Source: Phytophthora sp. 'mugwort' (taxonomy: Eukaryota; Oomycota; Peronosporomycetes; Peronosporales; Peronosporaceae). From it: DNA of 64,000 bases. Of this stretch, positions 11,028-22,056 are shown piece after piece. Where the stretch lies: the NCBI GenBank assembly GCA_033558025.1, contig JAUCEF010000013.1, forward strand, positions 2,535,001-2,599,000, in the 5' to 3' direction. Under the pieces are notes generated by a model. It had not been told where the DNA came from, made no database searches, and saw only the letters and a list, made by a program, of their open reading frames with translations. Both the position numbers and the translations under genes were made by a program. The number at the start of each line of letters is the position of its first letter. Within the stretch, counting starts at the first letter, position 1.

Positions 11028-11186
11028 CATGACGTCCGATCCGGAGTTAAACGCAGAAGTTGTAGACACTGACACGGTGCCATCTCCTGATGGCACCGTG
11101 TCAGTGTCTACAACTTCTGCGTTCAGGAGATGCCACCGTGTCAGTGTCTACAACTTCTGCGTTTAACTCCGGATCGGACGTCATGC
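11028..11186. repeat. Compound inverted and direct duplication
   Basis: Positions 11028-11080 are the exact reverse complement of 11134-11186 (53 bp). Inside, 11051-11082 pairs perfectly with 11091-11122 (32-bp arms, 8-nt loop at 11083-11090). The right side also holds a 30-bp direct repeat (11094-11123 and 11134-11163). All copies derive from the 3' coding end of the phospholipase D-like gene on the minus strand, so a terminal piece of that gene was copied once in inverted and once in direct orientation. Confidence 0.95.
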
Positions 11187-12555
11187 TCCTCCGATTCCAG
11201 TTGGCCGAACCGACCAACAGGTAAACATCGTCGATATTCACAACTTTCGTGTGTATCATGAGTTTCCGGTCGGTCTTGGTCGTGTAAATCTTGAACTTGT
11301 TGGGGTATTCTCTCCGATTGGCGCAACCATTTCGTACAGATACTTGATAGAGCCAGCGTTCGAGAAAGCATTTGTTTGCGGGTTGGCGATGACAATTAAT
11401 CGCTGGATCGTCGGCATCACCTCCATGGTCGCGTCCAGCAGCTCGGGTACAAGGATGAATTACTGGTCCTCGATGCCAGATGAAGTTCTTTGCGTTTCTG
11501 ATGGCCTTGATCCGTGCTTTAAACAAAGAGTTCTCTCCTTGAGGGGCGAACTCTTTGTAGTTCTTGTACTTGCAACTGAAGGTCCGTGTGATCTGAATAC
11601 TCCGTGTTTCAAAGGTGCCGTAGTGTTGCTGCTTGCATATTGCAGCTGTGGGATTTCTTCGTACGGCGGGTTTTTAAAGTCCAGCAGGTCGTCTTTGATA
11701 CTCTGGCTAGGAAGGTAAGCCGAGTCCCATCGAGCCACAAAGTTGTTTGCCACATCCTTCGCAGCGGGCCCATAGCTCCGAATGTGCCCGTCAATCCATC
11801 CTTGATTCTTAAACGTAATGCCACTCCCGTCACGGAGGACAGAATTGATGTGATAGATAGTATCCCAGCGGTCGTTCGCGAGGTCTAAGCCGTCCACATA
11901 GGCCACGGGCTGGTCTTCACTGTTCGAGGAGCTATTCGCTACGATACCAACGTTTTCTGATGGTATGATGACACAAAGGTGGGGAGACAGTCGTCAAACA
12001 GAAGCACCGCTTTGGCCCCGTTAATCGGAGATGCCAGGATGACGTTGATGGCGTCGCGAGCCTTGATATTCAAAGATCTGTATTTCAAGCTCTGCCAGCT
12101 GAGGAGATTCACATTACCACCACGTCTCACTATATCAGTAAAGACTTTGCCGACTCCCGTCGTGGCACCTGTAGGGTCGATGCCGGGTTTCAACGGGACG
12201 AGGGCTGTTGAGTAGGCACTAATCATGACGCGATCACCCTCCTTTGTTTTGGTTAGGTCGTCATAGACCGAATCGTAAAATTCCTTCGTCACTGTGAGGG
12301 ATGTCACCGTGTTGCCTGTCGTGTAGACAGGTAAATGTTTGCGTGGTATGCCGCCCCGTGGGTCGGTGATTTCCTGTTCGGTGAGGAACCAGTCTGTGGC
12401 TTTAAGCAGAGGCTGTCGTGCTTGGATGTCCGTTCGGCTAGAAAGTCAGCTTCCAGTGCTGGGGAATTGTGGTTGCCAAACAAAGATTTAAGCGTGAAAG
12501 CCGACGAAGGGGACGTAGATACCGCTACCGCGTATATGAAGAGGAGGATAAGCAT
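11101..12555 (-). pseudogene. Secreted phospholipase D-like gene, frame-broken
   Basis: Minus-strand remains of a secreted PLD-like protein, a family expanded in Phytophthora. The N-terminus begins with a hydrophobic signal peptide (MLILLFIYAVAVSTS). Segments then continue in different frames: 12304-12555, 11939-12307 (EFYDSVYDDLTKTKEGDRVM; SYHQKTLV), 11460-11906 (YVDGLDLANDRWDTIYH), 11101-11526 (KARIKAIRNAKNF; HTKVVNIDDVYLLVGSANW). At least three shifts separate them: near 12310-12420, near 11940 and near 11500. The second HxKxxxxD motif (HTKVVNID) is intact; the first begins HQK and is interrupted by the frame break. The expected C-terminal tail after VVDTDTV is missing and is replaced by the inverted duplication. 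Family PLDs hydrolyse phospholipid head groups; this copy is unlikely to make active enzyme. Sequencing error could explain single shifts but not the duplication. Confidence 0.8.
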
Positions 12556-13388
12556 GCTGCTTGTGGGGAGCTGGTCTCGGCCGGCGAAACTTTAACTGGG
12601 CGTCGGAATTCATGGAGTCTGCTGTACGTGTACAATGAGCAAACCGTGGTGGGTACTGTAAACATGTATAGATTGGCAGGCGCCCATCGGATGTTAGTAC
12701 TGGTACCACTGCTGCGATGGCACTGCATGGTCGCAATTGTGATTAAGGATGTGGTTTTTACGGAAGGATCAAATTAATTTATCATGGGATGGGAATTCCA
12801 TGGAAACAGAAGCAAATGACAAGATGAGCCGGCCATTTTTTGGCAAAGATATGTGAGACAACGTCATACCTACTTAAGTATTAAAATAAATAACGATACA
12901 GCAATGTGCGCCGTTAGCGAACGCCTGATATATAAAGAGTCCAAGTCGACAAATGTTGTCGAATCGAGCATAAAATGCCATGTACTCAATTATATTAGTT
13001 CAGCAAGAAGTTGATGCTTGCTTTGTCGATCAACCTGGAGTGGTGCCAGCAGTGTTGTATGGTCGCAGCACTAACCTTTGACCATGCTGCCAAGCACCAT
13101 TCCAGTGCGGTTACCCCCCCCCGCACTCACGTGTTTTCTCGGGTCCTGATTATGACCAATATACTACATGCTGAAGCTGTGTACAACATGTTAGAAATGT
13201 GTGTACTAGGTGTAGTATAGCTTGCCATAAGTAGGATGCCTTTTTAAAGTCTGCGGGAAGCTGTCCGACACAGACAGTGCGCACATGTTGCCTAAGACGC
13301 CATCGCAGAGCTAGTAAAATCTGACAAGGTGCATATCCGACATATCTTGCCGGCCTTTCTATTAGGTCTGAACAAAAGCCGAACCGAA
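12556..13388. other. Intergenic stretch, nothing recognised
   Basis: About 830 bases. The frame at 12469-12777 overlaps the PLD start on the other strand and has no domain. A C-run occurs near 13117-13125. Confidence 0.4.
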
Positions 13389-13910
13389 TTACAGGCTTAT
13401 GCAGAAGGTAATCACTGATTGCGAGGCCAAGTAGGATGTTACGTATTTCTGGGCAGAAAACGCTGTGGCTAGCTTGCGTTCAAAGGCATGCACTCTCCCC
13501 TGCAACATGCTCTCCATGAATAGGAGAAGAACCACGTACCGTAGACCGTAAGCCGTTTCAGGGCAACATGTCATGAAGAGCTTCGTGCCCCACCGGTGGC
13601 GTTTATCCTTCATAAACTGTCGAGTCACATTGTGACGGCTGCGAGACGGTATCATGGCCTCGTCGAAAGACAGCACTGGTGGTGTGTGGAAGCCCTGGGC
13701 GAAGGTTTCTTGCAGCTCGACTTTGTGGGGGTTTTCTAATCCTTCTCCTAAACGGTCTACAGCATGCACAAAATCTTCTTAGAAGCACATACCTCGTGAT
13801 GCAGTGAATAATCCCCTGTAGCTCAAGCCCGGGGAGCGCGACGCCTTGTTGATGATGCCCACCTTTTCGGCCCAGGTGAGGCGGAGGCGTTTTCTGGTGG
13901 TACAGGGCAT
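13389..13910 (-). pseudogene. Fragments of piggyBac transposase and an HTH domain
   Basis: The frame at 13389-13769 carries PVLSFDEAMIPSRSRHNV and RWGTKLFMTCCPETAYGLRY, the DDE_Tnp_1_7 (piggyBac) pattern with a catalytic Asp in SFDEAMI. A near-identical WGTKxFMTCCPETAY motif occurs in the fuller piggyBac copy at 19.6 kb, so these belong to related elements. Just upstream in the same orientation, 13813-13910 encodes TTRKRLRLTWAEKVGIINKA, resembling the N-terminal HTH of CENP-B/pogo transposases. The two pieces come from different superfamilies and probably reflect successive insertions. Neither could be functional. Confidence 0.7.
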
Positions 13911-13944
13911 GGTGGTCGTGGGGGAAGTGGGCGTGCGCGTACAA

Positions 13945-14387
13945 ATGGAATGTGATGGTGCTCTAGACTGCTAACACCGCGTCGAAAATCGCCAAGCAAA
14001 AGGGCGCGAAATTCAAATGTAGGATTGTCCAAACGCGAGGTCTGATGGATTTTTCTCAGTACCTTTGCCCATTTTCCTCACGTCGTGTCGTGACTTCAAC
14101 TTATAAGTTAGCGGATGCTAAAAAGTGTAGACCCGTTCGCTAACGACGCACATTATCGTACTTATCCATCATTTAGAGTTACCGACAGGCCTCTAATTGA
14201 GGGGTCATCCTCATTCCCTCGATTAGATTGATGGAGGGATGACAAGAACGTTAAGAGAGGTAAAGTGAAGTCCAAGTGTAAGTACATAGAGAGGTCTTAT
14301 ACAGCTAGTACATTCACCTGTGTGAACTGCTTCGCATGCAAAGTGTGAAATTGGTGACCGACTGACGTATTCGTCTCGTTCCAGCCA
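13945..14387. other. Intergenic stretch, nothing recognised
   Basis: Mixed sequence between transposon fragments with no supported gene. Confidence 0.35.
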
Positions 14388-14600
14388 TTAATAGATAAGC
14401 CCGACTCCACTGTGTAAGTGTTGGGGAACGCTGTTGCCAGCCCCCCCCCCCACAAAAGCGCTGTTGCACTCGAAATGGCCCAGGGACAAACTGCCATCCT
14501 TCTTCAAACCCCGTTCTCTGTCTGAACATTCCTCTAGCTTCGTTCGAAGCAAAATGTCCTCGTGAATTGCTAACAGCAAGTTTTGGTGGTCAGTCTCCAC
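14388..14600 (-). pseudogene. Possible Ty3/gypsy RNase H fragment
   Basis: The minus strand starts METDHQNLLLAIHED and continues to LGHFECNS. The ETDHQNL motif matches the RNase H domain of Ty3/gypsy polyproteins (usual form xTDHxxL), with the following block in the place of the usual polymerase-tether segment. Only about 70 codons remain and an 11-C run (14441-14451) breaks the frame. Recognition is by one motif, so moderate confidence. It lies just outside the MULE terminal repeat. Confidence 0.4.
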
Positions 14601-14700
14601 AGTGCATCTTCATCAGCGGTCCAACTTGCTTCTTCCAATCTTTGCTGGTGTTAATTAATGATCTCAAACTGCAGCTGTCCACACTTACTAAATTAATATA

Positions 14701-14751
14701 GGGATCCCTAATGGCACTCGACTAAACGTCAAGGGCATATTATTTACGAGC
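14701..14751 (+). repeat. MULE left terminal inverted repeat
   Basis: Starts GGGATCCCTAATGGCACTCG and ends ATTATTTACGAGC. Reverse complement matches 22057-22107 at 47 of 51 positions. Confidence 0.92.
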
Positions 14752-14838
14752 TCGTCCTCGTATTTAACTATTCTTGTTATTTTTGACGTGTTGAATCGAA
14801 GCTCGCATTAGAACCACTTTGGCTTCAGCACGCCCAGG

Positions 14839-16749
14839 ATGGATGACCTCTTTCCGGCAGAATGGTGCTTTAACAGCCCCTTCCCGCTATAGTGGCAACA
14901 GCGCTAGAGGATGCTAAACGACAGCTCAAGGATTACGCAGTGCAGAGTGGGTTTGCGTTAGTAGTAGACCGCTCGACATCTTACACAGTCACATTTGTTT
15001 GTTCACAGGGCGGAGCCAAGAGAAGCCACAAATCGGAAGCGTGGAAACCACAAGAGGGTAAAAAGGCTCTACGGACGAATAAGACTGGCTGCCAATCCAG
15101 TATAAAGTTAGTGAATGTCGATGACGATTTGTGGTCTATAACAACCTGCTACAAATCGCATTCGGGTCGTCACTTCTTGTCGGAGATGGAGATTTCGGCC
15201 TTAACTGCCACACAGCGTTTTTTATGCTGAAGCACAACGTTGACTCGCTTATTGTTCAGCGATGTAACTCTGGCGCTGAGCCGAGGTCTATGTGGTGCGA
15301 GCTGTGGAACAGACATGCTTGAATCGTGTACAAGGATGTCGATATCGTTATGCAAAGCACCAAATGGGCTAACTCCTGTCGAGGCTCTGTGACCCACAAC
15401 AAGCTAAAACATGAAATTGTGGTATCGGACAGCTTGCGGGATGATTCGAATCGTGTTGGATCGCTGTTCTTTTCGCCTAAATTGAGTCGCCAGTTAATAA
15501 GCCGCTACAATGATGTGCTCCTAATGGACTGCACCTATAGTACCCAAACAAGCAAAAGATGCCTTGGCTTCATGTTGTTGGAGTCACGGGAACTTCCAAC
15601 CATTTCACGACAGGTTGCTGTTTCATGATTGATGAGCAAGAGTTCAGCTACTCTTGGGCTTTTCAAAAGTTAAGCAGAGTACTGCCCTGGCCTCCAACTG
15701 TGTTAGTAGTAGACGATGAGAGGCATTAATTGCTGCGCTGAAGATGTGGACGTCAACTCGTGTTCACCTTTGCAGGTGGCACATCGAGAAAAACATAACT
15801 ACAAACTACAAGAAACCAGGTTTATCAAACGAGGTTATACTGTCTTGATGAAATAATGGCGTACAGCTGTAACTATTTTCAGCGACCAAGGAGTCATTTT
15901 TTTCAAAATGGAGTAGCGGGAAGAAGGAGCTCCTTGATCAATCGAATGAAGCGCGATACATCTGGCTACAAGATCCAGTAGACGAATGTTCCATCCGTCT
16001 TTCGCGCGGTGCATTTGATTATATTGACAGGAACAAAGCCTCTCAAATGGACTGCTTCGCTAGTTTGCTGTCAGCGAGTATCGCCACTTCGGACACACTG
16101 TTACTTCGATCGCAGAGGGAGCGTACTGGAGCACAATCAAAATTCAGTTTAAGCGTTCAAGAGGAAGCATGTTGGACGTATACAGTCGCATCAGCCGGTT
16201 CACCCAAATGAGGCCGGACACCTTTACCGATCGCCTCAAACTTGAAAGGGTTGAGGTCCTGCGCTACCGCCGCTGTTCGCTCCCGTTCTTCGAGGCATCA
16301 CACACCACGCCCTAAATATCGTGCACAGAGAGTACTTTATCAATTGCCGCCATGCACGCGGTATCAACGCATCGTGATGGGTTTACCTTGCGCACATGAT
16401 ATTGCTGTACATATCGAAGCGAAGTCACAGTTAAGCATGGTGGAATTCGACCGGCACTGATACAAAGAGCACATCGGGGGAAGATGCTGATATTCACGAA
16501 GTGCTGGAGCCCTTTCGAGTCGAGAGTCTTCGAAGCCGACCTCCCGCATCGATCTCGCGTGCAGTTGCTGTTAAAGGCAACCACCAAATGGCAAGGAAGC
16601 GAAAAAATTCCATCATCGCACGAGGAGGTAAAGGCCCTATCAGCAAACAAACGACGCTGCGGGGGGGGGGGGGGGCAGCCACGACACGACAAACGCTCAT
16701 GCTTGCCATCGGGCCAATGATCTATATTTGCATTATTGGCAAAGATTAA
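14839..16749 (+). pseudogene. MULE transposase (FAR1-like, DDE, SWIM), decayed
   Basis: The coding region starts at ATG 14839 (MDDLFPAEWCFNSPFP) and shifts frame near 14890 into 14892-15230, which holds a FAR1-like DNA-binding region (GFALVVDRSTSYTVTFVCSQ; NKTGCQSSIKL). 15326-15628 carries the MULE core (LISRYNDVLLMDCTYSTQTSK), followed after another shift by NHFTTGCCFM, then YSWAFQKLSRVLPWPP and VVDDE, then RWHIEKNI near 15777. A SWIM zinc-binding segment (MGLPCAHDIAVH) is at 16376-16412. At least four frameshifts or stops break the gene, and a 15-G run (16661-16675) lies near its end. No active transposase can be made from this copy. Confidence 0.85.
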
Positions 16750-16766
16750 GAGAGTAAACGGTCGAA

Positions 16767-17915
16767 TCAATTTGATTTCAAGCTGGCCACCTGTAGTTTT
16801 TGTCGCAGACTGCCAAAGTAACGGCGCACTTTCGATTGCCACGAAACAGCATATTCAGATCCCGCTCCTGATGGCGGTCTGGGTACGTGTTCAACGGCCT
16901 TAGTTAATGTAGCTTCGACCCATAATTCAACCCACGCCCGCCACGCACGCGTAGATGCCGTCGTCATGCAGGTCGAACTTGTATGCGGCCGTCAGCATGT
17001 ACACCAGGCAGCCATATCGGCATCCGCATACGCGTTCATCTCGATGACTGGGTTGCGTGTGCGCTTGAATACGAACACATTGTCACGAAGTTAAGCCCTC
17101 TCACGGCGTGGTCCACGATCAGCTTGAATGACAGCGCGTGACAGCCACGCTTGCCTTCATCGGCGGTAAGGACACCTGCAAAGTGACGTCGACCAGTCAA
17201 CCGCGCAGCGAGTCGGGCTTGACGCCCGCGGGCTTTATGGCTTTGTCGATGTGGCACATTTCCTCCAGCAACATGGTGTACGCAACCTCTTTGTCCTGGC
17301 TGATGTACTGTTAGTAAAGTCTCCCAAAGGATGGCAAGTGCATCTGCGGTGTACCGACTTCCTCGGCTTGTACTGGACACCTTCATTTAAGAGCGTCCAA
17401 TCACATTGCAGCATTTGCTTCCGCTGCAGTTTTTTCGGCTCAAAAATATTGGTAATATACCGGTATGGGGACGTGCCCTTCAGCCAGCCATTCGTAGATG
17501 CGCCGAGCAACAAGCAAAGCGTCTCGCTGTAAACGCTGGACGCCTGTCTCCGCACGTGATAAGCTGACTGTCGCTCGAGCTTTGGAGGAGTCCAAAGACG
17601 TCGCTAATGTTACCCATGAGTTCTACCCCACCTTAGCGACTCATCTTTTCGAGTCTAGACGTAAACTTGTGTAAAGCTCACTGCGTGAGAAGAGAAACTT
17701 GATCACCAGTGCAATGGATCCGCTTCGTGTTGGACAGCTTGTCCGCGGAGACTATTAATAATGGCTACAGGAAAGCTTATGGGCCGCTACTCACCGAGGT
17801 GGATATGGTAGCAGCGGACCTCATCGAAATGCACGCCAAACAGTGCGTCATTGACGTCAATATTGTGAGGTGCACTCGGACGACGACATTGACGACTAAG
17901 AATAGATTTTCTTAG
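16767..17915. other. Unassigned coding-like remnants inside the MULE
   Basis: On the minus strand frames at 17235-17555, 17036-17386 and 16767-16967 read like one broken protein (NIFEPKKLQRKQMLQCDW; EEMCHIDKAIKPAGVKPDS; VWVEATLTKAVEHVP pattern). On the plus strand 17709-17915 encodes WIRFVLDSLSAETINNGY, reminiscent of the C-terminal end of pogo/Tc1-type transposases. I cannot name the minus-strand protein. It could be a second gene of the MULE or an older insertion. Confidence 0.4.
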
Positions 17916-17919
17916 AGCC

Positions 17920-17962
17920 TTAACCCTTCTAGCCTTAAGGTTTATTCTGTATCCTACAGAAT
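17920..17962 (+). repeat. piggyBac left end: TTAA, TIR and subterminal palindrome
   Basis: TTAA target site, 11-bp TIR, then a 19-bp hairpin with 8-bp arms and a 3-nt loop. The hairpin is a likely transposase-binding site by analogy with subterminal repeats of piggyBac elements. Confidence 0.88.
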
Positions 17963-18503
17963 AACAAATCACTTACGTAAAGCATACTTTAAAACCTGCG
18001 AGAACTATGCTGTAGTAAGCCCTTTCGCCCACTGGTGCCGAAGACCGAACATTTAATGCACAAAGCTGTTGCGAAACTGAATAGAGAGTCAACAATGTAC
18101 TTATGCGTGAATGGCGGTCGTCTATTGGTCTGTGCAGGTGCAGAAGACGGCGCAAACCTGCAATGTATCAAACCCTGCAACAATCGCTACGTACTGCACT
18201 TTGGCGCCAACCACTCATCCTTGGTGCCAACTTTGCTGTGCCTCAAGGAAAAAATCGCCCAGTTCCTAAATAACGGATTAATGAAGAGGACCTGGACGAT
18301 TTCTTTCTCTGTGCGCGTGTACACGAAATGCAAGGCAACCAAAGTGCGCAGCCAACTAACTTGTTGATCATACACTTATTCGTCTTCTTCAGTCTCTCTT
18401 ACGCTTGCGGAAACGGATTCGCTTCTTTAGGTTTACCGGAATGCTCTTTCCGTCGTTCCAAGTGTCGTGCCATATTTGCGCGCACGTGAGTGTGTTGCCA
18501 CTC

Positions 18504-21500
18504 TTAACCCGACGAACGCAGCGGCAGATAGGTACGCGCCCGCCGAATGCGTCGCTGCATTGGGGACAGTGCTAGCTCGTCTAAAAATGACTTCGGCTTG
18601 GTATCAGCGAAGGCTGAGCACACTTTACAGAGGTACTGCCTGCGTTTGTTTTGGTTGCCCTTCGAGTAGAAATCCTTCGTGTTCACTATCGAGTGCTCCT
18701 GGCGAGGTACTGGAACTGACACAAGGTCCTCTGCGTTCATGTGGGTCTCAAAGTTAATGTTGCGGAGGCCCAGCAGCTGCACGTGCAAGCGGCGAAGGTA
18801 ATTCGCGTGTGTTGGTGGGTCTTCTCCTCTCTTCTTCAGCGTGTGGTGATGTACGATGTAGCCATTGACATCGCCATGTCCACACAGGAACAACTGCTTG
18901 TAGTACTTGCGAAGGGGGACGCACTTTTGGATGCTGTAACCATATAACCGTAGCTGGTCGTGGACGTCAATGCCCCCATGCCGAGGCCGTAGTCCACAAC
19001 CAGCTGCGGACACGGCACTGTGCTACGAGTTCCGTCCTTCTCTGTTCGCTGCAAGCTTTTCATGCGAGTATTGCAGCCTGTTGCCAGCATGTCGACCGGC
19101 TTTGAGTCCATCCAGCTCAGCGCAATCATCTCAGGGTGGGCGCGGTCTTGTGCAATTCGGTAGGTTCCACGCGGCATCGTTGTGGCCTCCTTGCTTGCGT
19201 GAAGTGCAGCGGGGACCAGCCCAGGCGATCAATCCGAGCGGTTCCAACGTGATACAACACATGCTCAGCAGCTTCAGACTAAGCGCTGTTGAAGAGTAAT
19301 AACTGTCCGTGACAATCAGGCGTTTCATATCCTGACCACCCAATGCTTTCGAGATGTTCCGGACGACAGCATGTCCTGTACCCAGCATGCTTTTCATCCG
19401 GGGTTTTCTTCTTCTTCCTCTTTTTTGTTTGTCAGCACCACAGTAAACTTCGACTCTAGTATGACACGTCCAAAGTACCATATGAGTCAGTCCGCTATTT
19501 TGTACACTCCAGCATAGCAAGCTCAGAACGAGCAAGATTACCTGTAACAGTATGCAGTCTCCGGACAGCACGTCATGAAAAACTTGGTTCCGTACTGCTG
19601 GGCTTGTCCGGCATAAATACTCGCATTGGGTTGTACTTGCTGCGGTTCGGCATCATCCCATCGTCAAAAGTATTACCTTACCAATTCGATACCGTCGGCG
19701 AAACGTCTTCTCAACTACTTAAAGGATTGGGCGGACTTTCCTCGCCTTGTCCGCATGTGCAACTTCATCCTCGTTGTTGTTGAAGTAAAGAAACTTCATA
19801 ATCTCTTCGAACCGAGCCTGCTTCATGAAGCGCGAGAACGTCTCTCGTGGTACGGCACCTTCTTCGTCTGTAGACCAGTGCTTAGCAAGGCGTCACGAAT
19901 TGGAGCAATAGCTCTTGCAAAGAGAAGCGCTACCACGTGCAGGATCTCGTGCGGCTGGATTCGCTTGACTTTCTGAGACGTCTTCAATATCCTCCAAATC
20001 GGGAACGCTCACACGCGAATCCTTAGCCTGACGGGCAAGCAACTTCTGTCGGCGGGATGCAGTGACAGCACCAATGTTCTGCTCTCTGTAACGGTTCGTC
20101 TCCTTGGCGATTCGAATCCACAGCAACTTTGGTAGAAATTAGAAAAACAAAGCCAATGGCGTCTCAGCGTAGGCTACAGCAGAACGGGTAGGCCCCCATG
20201 GCCCATCGTAATAGTCTGTAGCAGCGTCTAGTTAGAGTTGCCCTGCATTTCATCAAAGTCACGTGGAAAAGAATAAGTTGGGTGCCCACCGGTGCGAATT
20301 ATGTATCTTCCAGACTTACCGCTGTGCGATTCATCGTATACGACCCAGCCAGCATCACCCAACGCCCTCAGTTGTTCGTCCGTCATGTCAAAAAGCCCAT
20401 CTCGGGAGCCTCTTCATTCGTTTGCATGTCTGCTAAGTCTTCTACGCCATCTACGAGAATTGGTCTGGAGTTGTCTTCCATCACATCTTCGTCGTCAGGG
20501 TCAGAATCCTCGTAGCTGAAATCAGCTGCTTCGGTGACGTTGATGTCGTCGGCAGCGATCTGGTCGAGCAGCTTCTCCCTTCTCAGCCCTTTCATGAAGT
20601 TGTCGCTGTCGAAAACGTCTAGGGGGGCGACCTCACCTACGTTCAAGCCATTGTCCTGGCTCTTCGATTCTTCGTCTTCATTTGGCTGAGATTCTGCATC
20701 ATCCCGATTAGTGCCGGACTCTCCGTCTGCTTGCTCTGTAGCATCCAGAATTTGGTTGTGTTCTCCAGCATCTTGTTCTGTCGCAGTCAGAGTACAGTTG
20801 ACCTCTGCATCACCTTGCTTGTGAGCAATAGCAGCGTTGGCCTCCACAACACCTTGATCTGTAGCAGCATGAGCAAAGTTGGCCCCTGCAGCACCTTCTC
20901 GGTAGCAGCTACATCAGCGTTCGCATCGCCGTAAACTGGCTCTGCAGAGCCGGAGTAGCGTTCACGTCCCCGTCATCTTGTTCTGTATCATCAAGAACAA
21001 TATCAATCAGTACGTCGCTTCCTCTGTATCATACAGAATAGAGTTAATCACCACAGTACCTTGTTCTCTCGTTCGGCCAATGGCCCTCGGGATATCCACC
21101 GCCACATTAATTGGCTTAGGACCCCAATGAGGTTCAGAAGAGGTCGCCCCTTCAACGGAAGTAGCCGGTACCAGGTGTGCTGTTGATAGAGTCGACGTAC
21201 GCCCAGAACTTAGTGCTCCAGAGGCTAGCATGGCTTCCCCTGGTTCCTGCAATCCGGCTTTAGCGTACGCCACTTTCTTCCCGACTGGGCCTCGCGTGGA
21301 CGAGCGCACAGCTGTCACGCTGCGCTGCGACAGCTCAAGCCAGCCCGATTGACGAGCATACGTCATGAGATCGTGTTCCCCTGTTTAGTAAGCCTTACGT
21401 TAGCATGAGTCAATAACATACACGCAGGGATTATTCCTCACCTTCGAAGAAGTCAACATGGCGCTTTGCTTCTTGAAGGCGACCCTTGACCCCAGATTTT

Positions 21501-21609
21501 ACATAGCGATGGTCCTTAGCAAACTTCCCGAAGGCTTCCGCGCCTTCCACCCCTGCTTGCAAAGCTCACGCCAGAGCTGCTGGAAGGTCTTTTCATCCGG
21601 GCCGTTCAT
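18504..21609 (-). pseudogene. piggyBac transposase, decayed
   Basis: Read on the minus strand. The probable start is ATG 21609 (MNGPDEKTFQQLWRELCKQG), an N-terminal region seen in oomycete piggyBac transposases, followed by a frameshift and FAKDHRYVKSGVKGRLQEAK. An acidic linker covers 20383-20847. ETNRYREQNIGAVTASRRQK (about 20100) opens the DDE domain; FFMTCCPETAY is near 19570, RLIVTDSYYSSTALSLKLL near 19300, ALSWMDSKPV near 19110, and GGIDVHDQLRLYGYSIQKC near 18970. The C-terminus has a Cys-rich segment (RRQYLCKVCSAF). Several frameshifts and stops make it inactive. The Ser-rich acidic linker is longer than in insect piggyBac. Confidence 0.87.
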
Positions 21610-21859
21610 CTCTGAAAATGGGGGAGGAGGGTGCGGTTGCCACGCGGCGCTTTTGGTTTTGCTACCATTCGGATTTTCAAACCTGTTCGTGACTTATATT
21701 AGTCTTTCTATCTTTCTATCTACACTGAAGAATCCCCGTCTATTTACCCCTCGCAGATCCAACAGGAACGTTCAACAAATCCGGGTAAATACAAACTTCT
21801 ATATGCGAGTATAGGTCTGTAGCCAATTTTGCTGGATATTATATCCTTCAAAATCGATT

Positions 21860-21897
21860 ATTCTGTGGGATACAGAATATGGGGCTAGAAGGGTTAA
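21860..21897 (-). repeat. piggyBac right end: subterminal palindrome, TIR and TTAA
   Basis: Mirror image of the left end; here the hairpin has 7-bp arms. Distance between hairpin and TIR is 5 bp shorter than on the left, so the ends are asymmetric. Confidence 0.88.
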
Positions 21898-22056
21898 TAA
21901 AATATATATCGGTATTACCGTACATATTTTGCGACCTGTACTTATACCGGTACGGGAAACGGTAACCAGAATCGGAAGGTCGCTTTTTCTGGGTGGTACA
22001 CTGTGCCGGTACCTATAAGCCGAGGAAGTCGGTACTGGTTTTATGTGGAACCTATT

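Larger units (their letters stand above)
17920..21897 (-). mobile_element. piggyBac-superfamily element, 3978 bp, TTAA-bounded
   Basis: Both ends read TTAACCCTTCTAGCC pointing inward (17920-17934; reverse complement at 21883-21897). TTAA is the target duplication specific to piggyBac and CCCTTCTAGCC is an 11-bp terminal inverted repeat. Close inside each end is a palindrome: ATTCTGTATCCTACAGAAT at 17944-17962 and ATTCTGTGGGATACAGAAT at 21860-21878. The transposase gene lies between on the minus strand. The element inserted into the MULE. Confidence 0.92.

Noticed and set aside
14690..14700. Target-site duplication for the MULE
   Set aside because: Flanks AAATTAATA and AATGTAATG are similar but AT-rich and imperfect; not enough to claim a duplication.
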